A stretch of DNA of 8,674 nucleotides from an uncultured Clostridia bacterium (GCA_946061345.1 CAMGRA010000033.1:1-8674), one strand, 5' to 3'. Positions 1-6,521 are shown, counted from the stretch's first letter. Translations and numbers: made by a program. The notes: generated by a model from the sequence alone, not told the origin.

Positions 1-28
1 CTTTTGAGGCCTGATAAAAGCTTAATAC

Positions 29-61
29 TGATTCCTGATTAAAAAGTTTAATCAAGAATCA
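29..61. repeat. Imperfect 15-bp inverted repeat (hairpin)
   Basis: Positions 29-43 pair with 47-61 with one mismatch (35 against 55), leaving a 3-base loop. The arms are AT-rich. The hairpin abuts, and shares its last three bases with, the larger perfect hairpin that follows, so the two cannot both form in full. No gene is visible on either side within the window, and there is no T-tract marking it as a terminator. Confidence 0.6.
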
Positions 62-114
62 TACCAATCACCAATTAAAATGTGAACGTACATTTTAATT
101 GGTGATTGGTATGA
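59..114. repeat. Perfect 25-bp inverted repeat with 6-base loop
   Basis: Positions 59-83 are the exact reverse complement of 90-114, separated by GAACGT. The core of the right arm reads TTGGTGATTGGTAT. A stem this long and perfect is unlikely by chance. No T-tract follows on either strand, so an intrinsic terminator is not the obvious reading. It could be a small non-autonomous (MITE-like) element, a relic of one, or a bidirectional end signal for a gene lying left of the window. Confidence 0.8.
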
Positions 115-125
115 AAAATATTTGG

Positions 126-187
126 CCGGAAGAGCTTCCGGGATCGGCATTGAAGCCCAAATCACGACCCGGCGCAGCGGTCGTGAT
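126..187. repeat. Two further small hairpins
   Basis: CCGGAAG at 126-132 pairs with CTTCCGG at 135-141 around a 2-base centre. ATCACGACC at 161-169 pairs with GGTCGTGAT at 179-187 around a 9-base loop. Both are perfect but short. With the two hairpins to the left they give four consecutive dyads in the first 190 bases. No coding sequence is supported here, and I assign no function. Confidence 0.5.
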
Positions 188-228
188 TCGAAAAGGATGA
201 GCAGCGGCCTGGGCGCATTCTGACCCAG

Positions 229-264
229 AAAAAAGTCGGAGCAAGCAAAAAAGCTTGCTCCGAC
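229..264 (-). terminator. Intrinsic terminator of the tRNA-Thr unit
   Basis: Read on the minus strand, a perfect 12-bp stem (GTCGGAGCAAGC with GCTTGCTCCGAC, loop of six T) is followed by six T (A229-A234 on the plus strand). It begins 2 bases after the tRNA CCA end, so it ends a single-gene tRNA transcript. Confidence 0.93.
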
Positions 265-265
265 G

Positions 266-341
266 TGGAGCTACTGGCCGGACTCGAACCGGCGACCTGC
301 TGATTACGAATCAGCTGCTCTACCAACTGAGCCACAGTAGC
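266..341 (-). tRNA. tRNA-Thr, anticodon CGU
   Basis: The reverse complement folds into a complete 76-nt cloverleaf. The acceptor stem is GCTACTG/CAGTAGC. The D arm is GCTC/GAGC, the anticodon stem GCTGA/TCAGC with loop TTCGTAA, and the T arm GCCGG-TTCGAGT-CCGGC. The discriminator base is T and the CCA end is encoded (266-268). Anticodon CGU reads the threonine codon ACG. It has its own promoter at 381-409 and a terminator directly downstream, so it is an autonomous unit rather than part of an rRNA operon. Confidence 0.97.
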
Positions 342-380
342 ATACCCGGCAAAAACCGCCGGCGCGTTCACGCGAAATGT

Positions 381-409
381 ATTCTACATCATCTTTTGGC
401 AAATGTCAA
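381..409 (-). promoter_or_regulatory. Sigma-70-type promoter of tRNA-Thr
   Basis: On the minus strand TTGACA (404-409) is separated by 17 bases from TAGAAT (381-386). This is a near-consensus housekeeping promoter. The expected start is near 374, giving a leader of about 33 nt before the mature tRNA 5' end at 341. The leader contains a short GC-rich hairpin, a possible processing signal. Confidence 0.85.
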
Positions 410-675
410 GAAAAATCGCGGAATTTATTTGCCGCCCATCTGGGCGGAATCAATTTATGCACAATACCTGCTGCCAAAGCCTTATCGAACGGGCTTTCTT
501 CCGTATCACTGATGTACTTATAGGGAAACATTGTGCCGTTAACCATTCATCAAATACATTCCAAAGCGGAGGCGAAAGCCTCAGCCGCAGGCAGATACGC
601 CATGGCCCACCCGCCCGAAAGGGAGAGCGCGGATAGCAGCGGAAAAGAGAACAACGGCCGGACGGAGCAGCTTCT
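410..675. other. Gene-free stretch between tRNA-Thr and the Crp/Fnr gene
   Basis: No convincing gene is seen. Short reading frames here lack a Shine-Dalgarno site or recognisable protein character. The stretch holds a perfect 7-bp hairpin at 432-447 (CCGCCCA/TGGGCGG) and a 5-bp hairpin with a GAAA loop at 569-582. No clear T-tract terminator was found downstream of the Crp/Fnr gene; the weak AGAGAA/TTCTCT pairing (646-651 with 671-676) is not persuasive. Confidence 0.5.
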
Positions 676-1278
676 CTACAGCTTCAAACGGATGCCGGAG
701 GAAAGAGAGATCAGTTTGGCGTCCTTGAGCTCTGACAGGGCGCGGTTCAAGCTACGGATGGAAGTGCCGGCCATTTCCGCCAATACGTCCTTCGTATAGA
801 GGAAATAGTTTGCCTCGTTCAGATTCTCCTGAATGATGCGGAACACCTTGTCCCGTAGAAAAACGCTCTCGGAGCGAATCATATCATCGCCGGAACGGAT
901 CAGCCGTTCACAGTGGACATAAAGGATATACCGCGACAGCACACTGCAGGTATTCCACATTTCCAAAAACTGCTCGGCGGTGAACTGGTAAAGCTCACAA
1001 TCCGTCAATGCAATGATGCTGCGGTCGTCCGTCTGCATCCCAATAGCCTCCATCTCACCGAAAAAGTCCCCGGTGTGGTAGAGGTCGATGATCAGCGGCG
1101 GATTCTCCGAGTCATCATAGATCAGCTTCGCCGTCCCTTTGGCAAGGATACAGAAATGGCAAAAAGAGGAACCGGACTGCTTAATATACTCCCCTGACTT
1201 GTATTTCAGATACCGGGCAGTGGCCAGCAGCTCTTTGGGGATCGTATTCAACATGGTCAGTGCAATATGCTGCCGCAT
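676..1278 (-). CDS. Crp/Fnr-family transcriptional regulator
   Basis: A 200-aa protein of normal family length. Residues about 20-110 form a cyclic-nucleotide-binding-type beta-roll. The phosphate-cassette-like stretch keeps FFGE (72-75) and an Arg-Ser pair (86-87), matching the FGE and RS positions that hold cAMP in E. coli Crp. A long dimer helix spans about 105-130. The C-terminal winged helix (about 157-200) carries the recognition-helix pattern SIRSLNRALSEL. Cysteines at 40, 43, 94, 111 and 123 do not match the Fnr iron-sulfur arrangement well, so a redox role is not claimed. The start is the ATG at 1278, with AAAGGAG 10 bases upstream; a second Met is at residue 9. The gene has its own promoter (1309-1337). 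I infer that it activates the two promoters carrying GGACAAATGTCC at 4500 and 5868. The effector is unknown. Confidence 0.9.
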   Translation of the reverse strand: MRQHIALTMLNTIPKELLATARYLKYKSGEYIKQSGSSFCHFCILAKGTAKLIYDDSENPPLIIDLYHTGDFFGEMEAIGMQTDDRSIIALTDCELYQFTAEQFLEMWNTCSVLSRYILYVHCERLIRSGDDMIRSESVFLRDKVFRIIQENLNEANYFLYTKDVLAEMAGTSIRSLNRALSELKDAKLISLSSGIRLKL

Positions 1279-1308
1279 GGCGCATCCGCTCCTTTCTTTT
1301 TCCTTTCC

Positions 1309-1337
1309 ATCATACTATAAGCCTGTGCAGTTTGCAA
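1309..1337 (-). promoter_or_regulatory. Predicted promoter of the Crp/Fnr gene
   Basis: On the minus strand TTGCAA (1332-1337), a 17-base spacer and TATGAT (1309-1314) lie about 30 bases upstream of the start codon. No copy of the GGACAAATGTCC dyad is present here, so autoregulation through that site is not indicated. Confidence 0.6.
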
Positions 1338-1397
1338 GGGAAAGTGCGCGATTTATTCCCCATGGTCATAATATCTCCACTGCCTCCGAGCAACCTG

Positions 1398-1425
1398 AAC
1401 AGCGGGATCAAACGATCCCGCTGTT
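1398..1425 (-). terminator. Probable terminator hairpin after the SLH/binding-protein gene
   Basis: A perfect 12-bp stem (AACAGCGGGATC with GATCCCGCTGTT, loop AAAC) lies 18 bases past the stop codon at 1444. No good T-tract follows on either strand, so it may act as a weak or factor-assisted terminator or as a 3'-end stabiliser. It separates this gene from the Crp/Fnr promoter. Confidence 0.55.
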
Positions 1426-1443
1426 GCTATGCAGTTTCGCAGG

Positions 1444-3105
1444 TCAATCCAGCGGCTTCGGGAAGTTCTCCGCCACATCGATCTTGCCCAGCTCCCACGG
1501 GGAAACGGAGTTCTCAGGGTTGCTGAAATAATACGGGTGCAGCAGATAAGCCAGCTTTTCGATGGCCGTAATGGTGCGCGGGCCGAAGCGCTTCATCAGG
1601 CTGGAATCGTAGTAATACACGCGGCCGGTCTGCACCGCCTCCGTCTGATCGAAGCCCGGACGGGTCATGATCTCATAGAGGGTGGTGACCTCAAAGTCGT
1701 AGGCGCCCGGCCAGTACGGAGACATAATCACCTGGGGATCACGTTCGGCGATCTCGGCGAAAGCATCCTCGCCGTACACGTCATAGAGGTTGATATAGCC
1801 CTCACCGTCGGAGAACAGGTTCGTGCCGCCGGCGATTTGGATCATTTCGTCAAAGGGCGTCTTGCCTCCCTCGGTATACGGTCCGTACTTGCCCCATTCG
1901 CCGTAGTCCGACTGATGGGCGATCTCAAAATATGTACGGATAGGCGTCAATTCGGAGGTGATCGCCTTGATCTCATCAATGCGCTTGTAATAGCCCGCAA
2001 CCAGCTCCTCGGCGTATTTCTTGCAGCCCAGAAGCTCGCCGACCTCGATCATCATATCATAGATTTCGTCGATGCTTTCCGGTGTGAAGCAGTAGGCGTT
2101 ATACTCGCCGCAGAGATAGGCGGGATTCTCCGGATCCATCCACTGCTCCTGCTCGGTGCCTTCGCACAGGACCAGGGTCGGCTCCAATCCGGCAAGGATC
2201 TCGGCGTTGTAGTCATAGAACTTGGAGACTGTCGCAACGGCCTTGTACTTGCCGTCCTCGCCCGGTTTCTTACCCAGCTCGTAGTCAACGTCGAAGTCCG
2301 GGGTGTTGGTATTGTAGTAGAACTGGTAGGGCTGATAGCCCTCGGTTTCCGTGGCGGCCACGGGGTAGTCGGTATAGGCAGACCAGCCGACGATGCAGTC
2401 GCCGTAGCCCAGAGCGTAGACGACCTCGACCATGGAGGGTGCCAGGCAGACGATGCGCATATCCGCCCGCTTTTCCTGCTCGACAAAGCCGATATAGCGG
2501 TACAGAAGGGCGGCGACCTCACAGCGGGTCACGCTGTCCTTGGGGTTGAGCTTCCCGTTGCTGCCGTTGACAATGCCGTTGCCGTAAGCCCATTCCACGG
2601 CTCCGACGGCATATTTTGAGACCTCGCCGGCATCAGCAAAGGCGTCCAGCTCCTTTTCACCGGCCGCGCCGTTGCCCCGGTAGCCGGTGTGGTAACGATA
2701 GAGCATACAGACGATCTGTTCGCGGGTGACGTCCTCCTGGGGCGAGAAGCGGTCTGCCGATGTGCCCAGGACCACCTCTGCATGGTTTGCCCAGGCCACG
2801 GCGTCGGCATAATAAGCGTCCGCCGGGACATCCTTGAAGGCGGTCGTTTCCTCCGTCTCCGGCGTGCCGGCAAGCCGGTAGAGGACTGTGACGATCATGG
2901 CTCTGGTCATGCTCTCATTGGGTGAAAAAGCGTCCGCCGCCGTACCCTTGAACAGCTCTCTCTCCGCGACGTACTGTACCTCGTCGTAGAACCAGTCACT
3001 TTCATGGACATCCTTGAAGTCGGCAGCGTCTGCGGCAGTCACGGTAAAGCCGAACATGGTCAGGACCGTCGCAAGGCATAGAATGATGCTGAGTAATCTC
3101 TTCAT
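1444..3105 (-). CDS. SLH-anchored BtuF/TroA-like substrate-binding protein
   Basis: A 553-aa exported protein. Residues 1-28 are a signal peptide with a Lys-Arg start, a hydrophobic core and Ala-rich cleavage region, but no lipobox Cys. Three SLH domains follow at about 30-80, 90-140 and 155-206, each with the conserved turn motif (TRAM 67-70, TREQ 127-130, TRCE 193-196). SLH triplets bind pyruvylated secondary cell-wall polymer. From residue 216 comes a periplasmic-binding-protein domain of the BtuF/FhuD/TroA fold, opening with RIVCLAPSMVEVVYALG, which resembles the start of BtuF. Ligands of this fold are corrinoids, iron-siderophores, haem or metals; cobalamin is my best guess, without proof. 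The start ATG has AAAGGAG 7 bases upstream. It begins 72 bases after the SAH hydrolase stop with no convincing promoter between, so co-transcription is likely. Wall anchoring in place of lipid anchoring is unusual, and no permease or ATPase is nearby. Confidence 0.9.
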   Translation of the reverse strand: MKRLLSIILCLATVLTMFGFTVTAADAADFKDVHESDWFYDEVQYVAERELFKGTAADAFSPNESMTRAMIVTVLYRLAGTPETEETTAFKDVPADAYYADAVAWANHAEVVLGTSADRFSPQEDVTREQIVCMLYRYHTGYRGNGAAGEKELDAFADAGEVSKYAVGAVEWAYGNGIVNGSNGKLNPKDSVTRCEVAALLYRYIGFVEQEKRADMRIVCLAPSMVEVVYALGYGDCIVGWSAYTDYPVAATETEGYQPYQFYYNTNTPDFDVDYELGKKPGEDGKYKAVATVSKFYDYNAEILAGLEPTLVLCEGTEQEQWMDPENPAYLCGEYNAYCFTPESIDEIYDMMIEVGELLGCKKYAEELVAGYYKRIDEIKAITSELTPIRTYFEIAHQSDYGEWGKYGPYTEGGKTPFDEMIQIAGGTNLFSDGEGYINLYDVYGEDAFAEIAERDPQVIMSPYWPGAYDFEVTTLYEIMTRPGFDQTEAVQTGRVYYYDSSLMKRFGPRTITAIEKLAYLLHPYYFSNPENSVSPWELGKIDVAENFPKPLD

Positions 3106-3177
3106 GGGAATGCTCCTTTACTTATTTATTGTTTCGTCCGATCCGCTGTCGGGCGATGGGTACCGGGTAACGTTGGC

Positions 3178-4416
3178 TCAATGGCCGGCAAGGTAGGCGC
3201 GCTGTTTATCGTTGAGGGTGTCGAAGCTGCCGCCGAAGGCCTTGAGCTTCAGTTCGGCCACATGGCGGTCCACCTCCTCGGGGATGTCATAGACGCCGGG
3301 GGCGAGTTTGCCCTCATTTTTCAGCAGGTACTCCGCGCCGGAAGCCTGCAGGGCGAAGGACATATCCATGATCTCCACCGGATGACCGTCCGCCGCGGCG
3401 ATGTTGCACAGGCCGCCGTCGGCCACCACGGAGATCACCCTGCCGTCAGCCAGGCGGTAGCCGTCGAGATTCTTCCGCTCTTCAAACTTCTCCACCGCCA
3501 TGGTTTTCAGTCCCTCCAGGTCGATCTCGCAGTTGAAGTGACCGGCGTTGGCGACGATGGCACCGTCTTTCATCGCGGCGAAATGCTCCGGACGGATCAC
3601 ATCGCAGCAGGCGGTGGCTGTAATAAAGATATCGCCGAGACCTGCCGCCTCCTCCATGGACATGGCGCGGTAGCCGTCCATGACAGCGAGGATGGATTTC
3701 ACCGGGTCGATCTCTGTGACGATGACCTGGGCGTTGAGCCCCCGCGCGATCTCCGCAATGCCCCGTCCGCAATAGCCGTAGCCGGCGACGACCACCACCT
3801 TGCCGTTGACCTGCAGGTTCGTCGTGCGCATGATGCCGTCCCAGGAGCTTTGCCCCGTGCCGTAGGTATTGTCAAAATAGCACTTACAGCGGGCATCGTT
3901 GATGGCCATGACCGGAAAGGTCAGACGCCCGGTACGCTGCCAGCCCCGCAGCCGCTGTACGCCGGAGGTGGTCTCCTCACAGCCGCCGATGACGCGGTCT
4001 GCATACTGCCTGCAGTCTCCCAACAGCAGATTGATCAGGTCGGAGCCGTCATCAATGACGATATCCGGATGGCAGGACAGCGTTTTCTTCCAAAGCTCGA
4101 CGGTCTGCTCCGGGTCGGAGCCGTGGATCGCGTGGACCGTGATACCGTCGTCCACCAACGCGGCGCAGATACAGTCCTGCGTGGAGAGCGGATTGGAGCC
4201 GGAGACAAACATCTCCGCGCCGCCCCGGGCCAATGTCTTTACCAGATAGGCCGTTTTGGCCTCCAAATGGATCGACAGGGCGATCTTCTTGCCCGCAAAA
4301 GGCTTTTCCCGCTCAAAGCGTTCTCCGATGGCGTTGAGCACCGGCATATGTTTGCTGACCCAGTCGATCCGCTGGTGTCCCTCTTCCCTGCACCCAATAT
4401 CCTTGATGATCGACAT
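3178..4416 (-). CDS. ahcY: S-adenosylhomocysteine hydrolase (adenosylhomocysteinase)
   Basis: Reversible, NAD-dependent cleavage of S-adenosylhomocysteine to adenosine and homocysteine in the cytoplasm. The 412-aa length fits the short Thermotoga-type enzyme, which lacks the longer C-terminal tail of animal enzymes. Visible motifs: His50 and STQD (78-81) of the substrate domain, DDGSD (122-126), CEETTSG (146-152), Lys178 with FDN (181-183), the NAD loop GYGYCGRG (212-219) with Glu235, NAGHF with His293, and DGHP with His345. One oddity is ADGGLCN (332-338), where the family usually has EGRLVN, so the Arg is Gly335. I chose the ATG at 4416 because AAAGGGTGG lies just upstream. The in-frame ATG at 4437 has no ribosome site, and the open frame running back to 4836 overlaps the BMP gene and has non-protein-like composition. 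It has its own promoter at 4471-4499 carrying the shared dyad. Confidence 0.96.
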   Translation of the reverse strand: MSIIKDIGCREEGHQRIDWVSKHMPVLNAIGERFEREKPFAGKKIALSIHLEAKTAYLVKTLARGGAEMFVSGSNPLSTQDCICAALVDDGITVHAIHGSDPEQTVELWKKTLSCHPDIVIDDGSDLINLLLGDCRQYADRVIGGCEETTSGVQRLRGWQRTGRLTFPVMAINDARCKCYFDNTYGTGQSSWDGIMRTTNLQVNGKVVVVAGYGYCGRGIAEIARGLNAQVIVTEIDPVKSILAVMDGYRAMSMEEAAGLGDIFITATACCDVIRPEHFAAMKDGAIVANAGHFNCEIDLEGLKTMAVEKFEERKNLDGYRLADGRVISVVADGGLCNIAAADGHPVEIMDMSFALQASGAEYLLKNEGKLAPGVYDIPEEVDRHVAELKLKAFGGSFDTLNDKQRAYLAGH

Positions 4417-4470
4417 TCCATCCACCCTTTCATCCATATGGTTTTTGCATCTCTGTGTGATTACAGTTTC

Positions 4471-4511
4471 ATTATAACCGGCGCGGCGGAATAAGGAAAG
4501 GACATTTGTCC
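4471..4511 (-). promoter_or_regulatory. ahcY promoter with upstream dyad GGACAAATGTCC
   Basis: On the minus strand, the dyad GGACA-AA-TGTCC (4500-4511) directly abuts a poor -35 (TTTCCT, 4494-4499). A 17-base spacer and a consensus -10 TATAAT (4471-4476) follow. The dyad centre falls about 41 bases before the expected start (near 4465), the class II activator position for Crp/Fnr proteins. A weak -35 with a perfect -10 fits an activator-dependent promoter. An A-rich tract lies just upstream of the dyad. The leader to the ATG is about 50 nt. Confidence 0.8.
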
Positions 4512-4535
4512 GCCACTTTTTTACGGAACAGACGA

Positions 4536-4562
4536 AGGCTGCCGCAGTAACTGCGACAGCCT
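4536..4562 (-). terminator. Probable terminator hairpin after the BMP lipoprotein gene
   Basis: A 12-bp stem with one G-T wobble pairs 4536-4547 with 4551-4562 around a 3-base loop, 35 bases past the BMP stop codon. The following minus-strand sequence (TTCGTCTG) is only mildly T-rich, so termination may be partial. It sits 24 bases from the dyad of the ahcY promoter. Confidence 0.5.
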
Positions 4563-4597
4563 CCGCCGGTGCTTGAAAAAGAAAATGAAGAGGTAGT

Positions 4598-5794
4598 TTA
4601 CTTGATATTACCCAAATAGTTGACCTCAATGGCAGCCTCCGGCTCGGTGTCGATGGCATCAGAGATCTCGATCTGACCGGCATGGATCTTCGCCACCAGG
4701 TCGAGATAGTCCGCTTCAGTGAATTTGCCGTCCTCATACTGCGTCGACGGAGCAATCTGCACGTAGTTTTCGTTGGGATCGTCGGAGATGATGCCCAGAG
4801 AGGCGATCTTGCCGCCATAGGCCGCCCAGTTATCATTGACGATCAGGTCGGTCAGGGCAGTGGTCACGGTGGCGGCCAGGCCCTTCATGGCGGAGGATAC
4901 CGTCATGCCCTCGCCGTAGACGCTGTCGATGCCTGCCGCCTGATCCACATCGACACCGATGATCTTGCCACCCACTCTGGCAGCGGCTTCACAGGCAGAG
5001 TCATAGATGCTGCCGCCTGCTGCAAAGCAGATTTCCAGGCCGTTGGCGTAGAGGGTGTCCATATAGGCCGTGATGTCCGCGTCGCCGTAGAACTGGTTGC
5101 CGTAGACATACTGGATGGAAACGTCCTTTTCAATGCCCAGCTCAACTGCTGCGGCATTGGCGCCCTGCACAAAGCCATAGCCGTAGCGGATGACAGCGGG
5201 AACCGCCATGCCGCCCAGATAGGCGAGCTTGGTGTAGCCCAGCTTTACGGCTGCGTAGCCGACCATGTAGCCCGGGATTTGCTCCTGATAGACGGCAGAA
5301 TAGACATTTTCCGGCAGCGTATAGTCGCCGTAGTCTCCTTCGCCGACGTCGAGGACGATGTACTTCACGTCGGGATTCAGGTCCGCAGACTCTTTTACCG
5401 TCTCAGCAAAGGCAAAGCCCGGCATCAGCAGGACGTTGTAGCCATTGGCGACGGCTTGATCGATGGAGGCGACACGGGCCTCGGTGGAGTCGCCGGTGGG
5501 CTTGTAGTAGGTGAATTCCACGCCGTGCTCGTCGCACCATGCCTTGCCGGCTTCATAGGTGGTCTGGTTGAAGGACTGGTCCGTGATGTCGCCGTAGTCG
5601 GTGATCATTGCGACCTTCCATGCGGGTTTCTCGGCCTCGGTCTCGTCGGGCTGGTTGTTTTCGGTTTCGTTGTTAGGGGCTTCCGTGGATGCGTCAGTGG
5701 GAGCGTCGGTCTCCTGGGTGGCTTCACCCTTGCAGCCGGTAAACAGGCAGGCAAGCAGTGCCAGAACGAGGAGCATTGCAAACAGCTTTTTCAT
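4598..5794 (-). CDS. BMP-family (PnrA-like) nucleoside-binding lipoprotein
   Basis: A 398-aa lipoprotein and likely substrate-binding component of an ABC importer. The signal peptide MKKLFAMLLVLALLACLFTGC ends in a lipobox with Cys21 as the lipidation site. Residues 22-57 are a Thr/Glu/Asp/Asn-rich linker. A BMP domain follows from about 59, with DYGDITDQSFNQ (66-77) matching the ligand-contacting D-x-G-x-x-D-x-S-F-N start of the family. Studied relatives bind purine nucleosides (PnrA of Treponema) or related molecules, and adenosine or inosine is the natural guess beside SAH hydrolase. Other family ligands cannot be excluded. The start is the ATG at 5794; the in-frame TTG at 5809 overlaps the GGAGG ribosome site and is not used. 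The promoter at 5839-5867 carries the same dyad as ahcY. Permease and ATPase genes are not in the window. Confidence 0.93.
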   Translation of the reverse strand: MKKLFAMLLVLALLACLFTGCKGEATQETDAPTDASTEAPNNETENNQPDETEAEKPAWKVAMITDYGDITDQSFNQTTYEAGKAWCDEHGVEFTYYKPTGDSTEARVASIDQAVANGYNVLLMPGFAFAETVKESADLNPDVKYIVLDVGEGDYGDYTLPENVYSAVYQEQIPGYMVGYAAVKLGYTKLAYLGGMAVPAVIRYGYGFVQGANAAAVELGIEKDVSIQYVYGNQFYGDADITAYMDTLYANGLEICFAAGGSIYDSACEAAARVGGKIIGVDVDQAAGIDSVYGEGMTVSSAMKGLAATVTTALTDLIVNDNWAAYGGKIASLGIISDDPNENYVQIAPSTQYEDGKFTEADYLDLVAKIHAGQIEISDAIDTEPEAAIEVNYLGNIK

Positions 5795-5802
5795 TTTCAG
5801 AA

Positions 5803-5807
5803 CCTCC
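5803..5807 (-). promoter_or_regulatory. Ribosome binding site that decides the BMP start
   Basis: GGAGG on the minus strand lies 8 bases upstream of the ATG at 5794. The longer frame would begin with a TTG (5807-5809) whose last base is the first G of this site, so the longer start is rejected. Confidence 0.9.
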
Positions 5808-5838
5808 AATTCTTGTGCGGTTTCCCGCGTCTGACTTC

Positions 5839-5879
5839 ATTATAAATTCCGACGCTTGTCCTGCCAAGGACATTTGTCC
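5839..5879 (-). promoter_or_regulatory. BMP-gene promoter with upstream dyad GGACAAATGTCC
   Basis: On the minus strand the dyad (5868-5879) abuts -35 TTGGCA (5862-5867). A 17-base spacer and -10 TATAAT (5839-5844) follow. The 16 bases GCGGACAAATGTCCTT and the 10 bases TTATAATGAA are shared with the ahcY promoter, with exactly 21 unrelated bases between them in both. An A-rich tract again precedes the dyad. This -35 is better than that of ahcY, so basal expression is probably higher. The expected start is near 5833. Confidence 0.83.
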
Positions 5880-5959
5880 GCATTTTTCTGTATGAGGTTC
5901 TGTTCTTACGCCGGTCTGGCACAGACGGTTTGCTGCCCGAAGCGTTTTTCAGGCGGCCC

Positions 5960-6493
5960 TCATTCCTCTCTCATTCTGGCCGACGCATCGACAAAATACC
6001 TCGCGATCTCCTCGGCGCTGAATCTTTCCCCGTCTGACAGCCAGGTGACCGCCGTATTCATCAGCGCCCCGACATACATATACAGCTCGAACTTTTCTAT
6101 GGAGTCATAGGGCATGTTGCCCGCAATGTCCTCGTGAAAGGAATTCACCTCCTCCAGCAAAATGGAGGAAAAGCCGGAATGCTGCAGATCCAGAATATAG
6201 TCCCGGTATTTTTTCAGCTGCCGGAAGATCCGCACCACGTTCTCGAAAGTATATATGTCTCCCTTTTCCAGATCGATCTCCTCGCGGAACTCGTCCAGAA
6301 TGTCCCGGATCAGCGTTACAAGCACATCTTCCTTGGTTGAATAGTTCCGGTAAAAGGATGCCCGCGCCACACCGGCCTTGCTTACAAGCTCGGAGATATG
6401 GATTTCGGACAGGCTTTTCTCCGCCATCAGCGCAAACAGCGCGTTGGTGATGCTTCTTTTTACCCGCTGGTTTTCTTCTTTCCGTTTGTCCAT
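5960..6493 (-). CDS. TetR/AcrR-family transcriptional repressor
   Basis: A 177-aa protein close to family length. The N-terminal DNA-binding domain covers about 10-58. Its helix-turn-helix is at 31-51, with ISELVSKAGVARASFYRNYS followed by TKEDVL, the family signature. The C-terminal ligand/dimer domain (about 70-177) is helical and does not identify a ligand. The start is the ATG at 6493, with a GAGAGGA-type ribosome site about 5 bases upstream. It is transcribed divergently from degV, and the 225-base gap holds a 36-bp perfect palindrome overlapping its own promoter, so autorepression and control of degV are expected. No clear terminator separates it from the BMP gene, but that gene has its own promoter. 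Confidence 0.93.
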   Translation of the reverse strand: MDKRKEENQRVKRSITNALFALMAEKSLSEIHISELVSKAGVARASFYRNYSTKEDVLVTLIRDILDEFREEIDLEKGDIYTFENVVRIFRQLKKYRDYILDLQHSGFSSILLEEVNSFHEDIAGNMPYDSIEKFELYMYVGALMNTAVTWLSDGERFSAEEIARYFVDASARMREE

Positions 6494-6510
6494 GGTGTTC
6501 CTCTCCGATC

Positions 6511-6521
6511 ATATGATACAA
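6511..6521. promoter_or_regulatory. Isolated half-operator near the tetR start
   Basis: ATATGATACAA is an exact 11-base copy of part of the left arm of the big palindrome (6568-6578), placed about 57 bases away and just upstream of the tetR ribosome site. It may be a second, weaker TetR contact or a relic of a duplicated operator. Confidence 0.5.

Noticed and set aside
40..43. Fe-S cluster in the Crp/Fnr protein (residue numbers of the 676-1278 product)
   Set aside because: The cysteines at residues 40 and 43 fall in the beta-roll, and the spacing does not match the Fnr four-cysteine pattern.
1429..2619. Plus-strand open frame of 396 codons
   Set aside because: It is antisense to the SLH/binding-protein gene, lacks a ribosome site and recognisable domains, and is a by-product of high GC in the opposite strand.
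4417..4465. SAH or SAM riboswitch in the ahcY leader
   Set aside because: The leader from the predicted start is only about 50 nt, and no recognisable aptamer core or terminator is seen there.
3181..4494. Plus-strand open frame of 437 codons
   Set aside because: It lies opposite SAH hydrolase, which has a full set of family motifs. The translation is His/Asp/Gly/Val-rich mirror sequence.
4417..4836. N-terminal extension of SAH hydrolase
   Set aside because: The frame is open back to 4836, but it overlaps the BMP gene, crosses the ahcY promoter and dyad, and its residues are Arg/Ser/Pro-rich. The ATG at 4416 has a ribosome site.
4682..5845. Plus-strand open frame of 387 codons
   Set aside because: It is antisense to the BMP lipoprotein gene, with no start signals or family resemblance.
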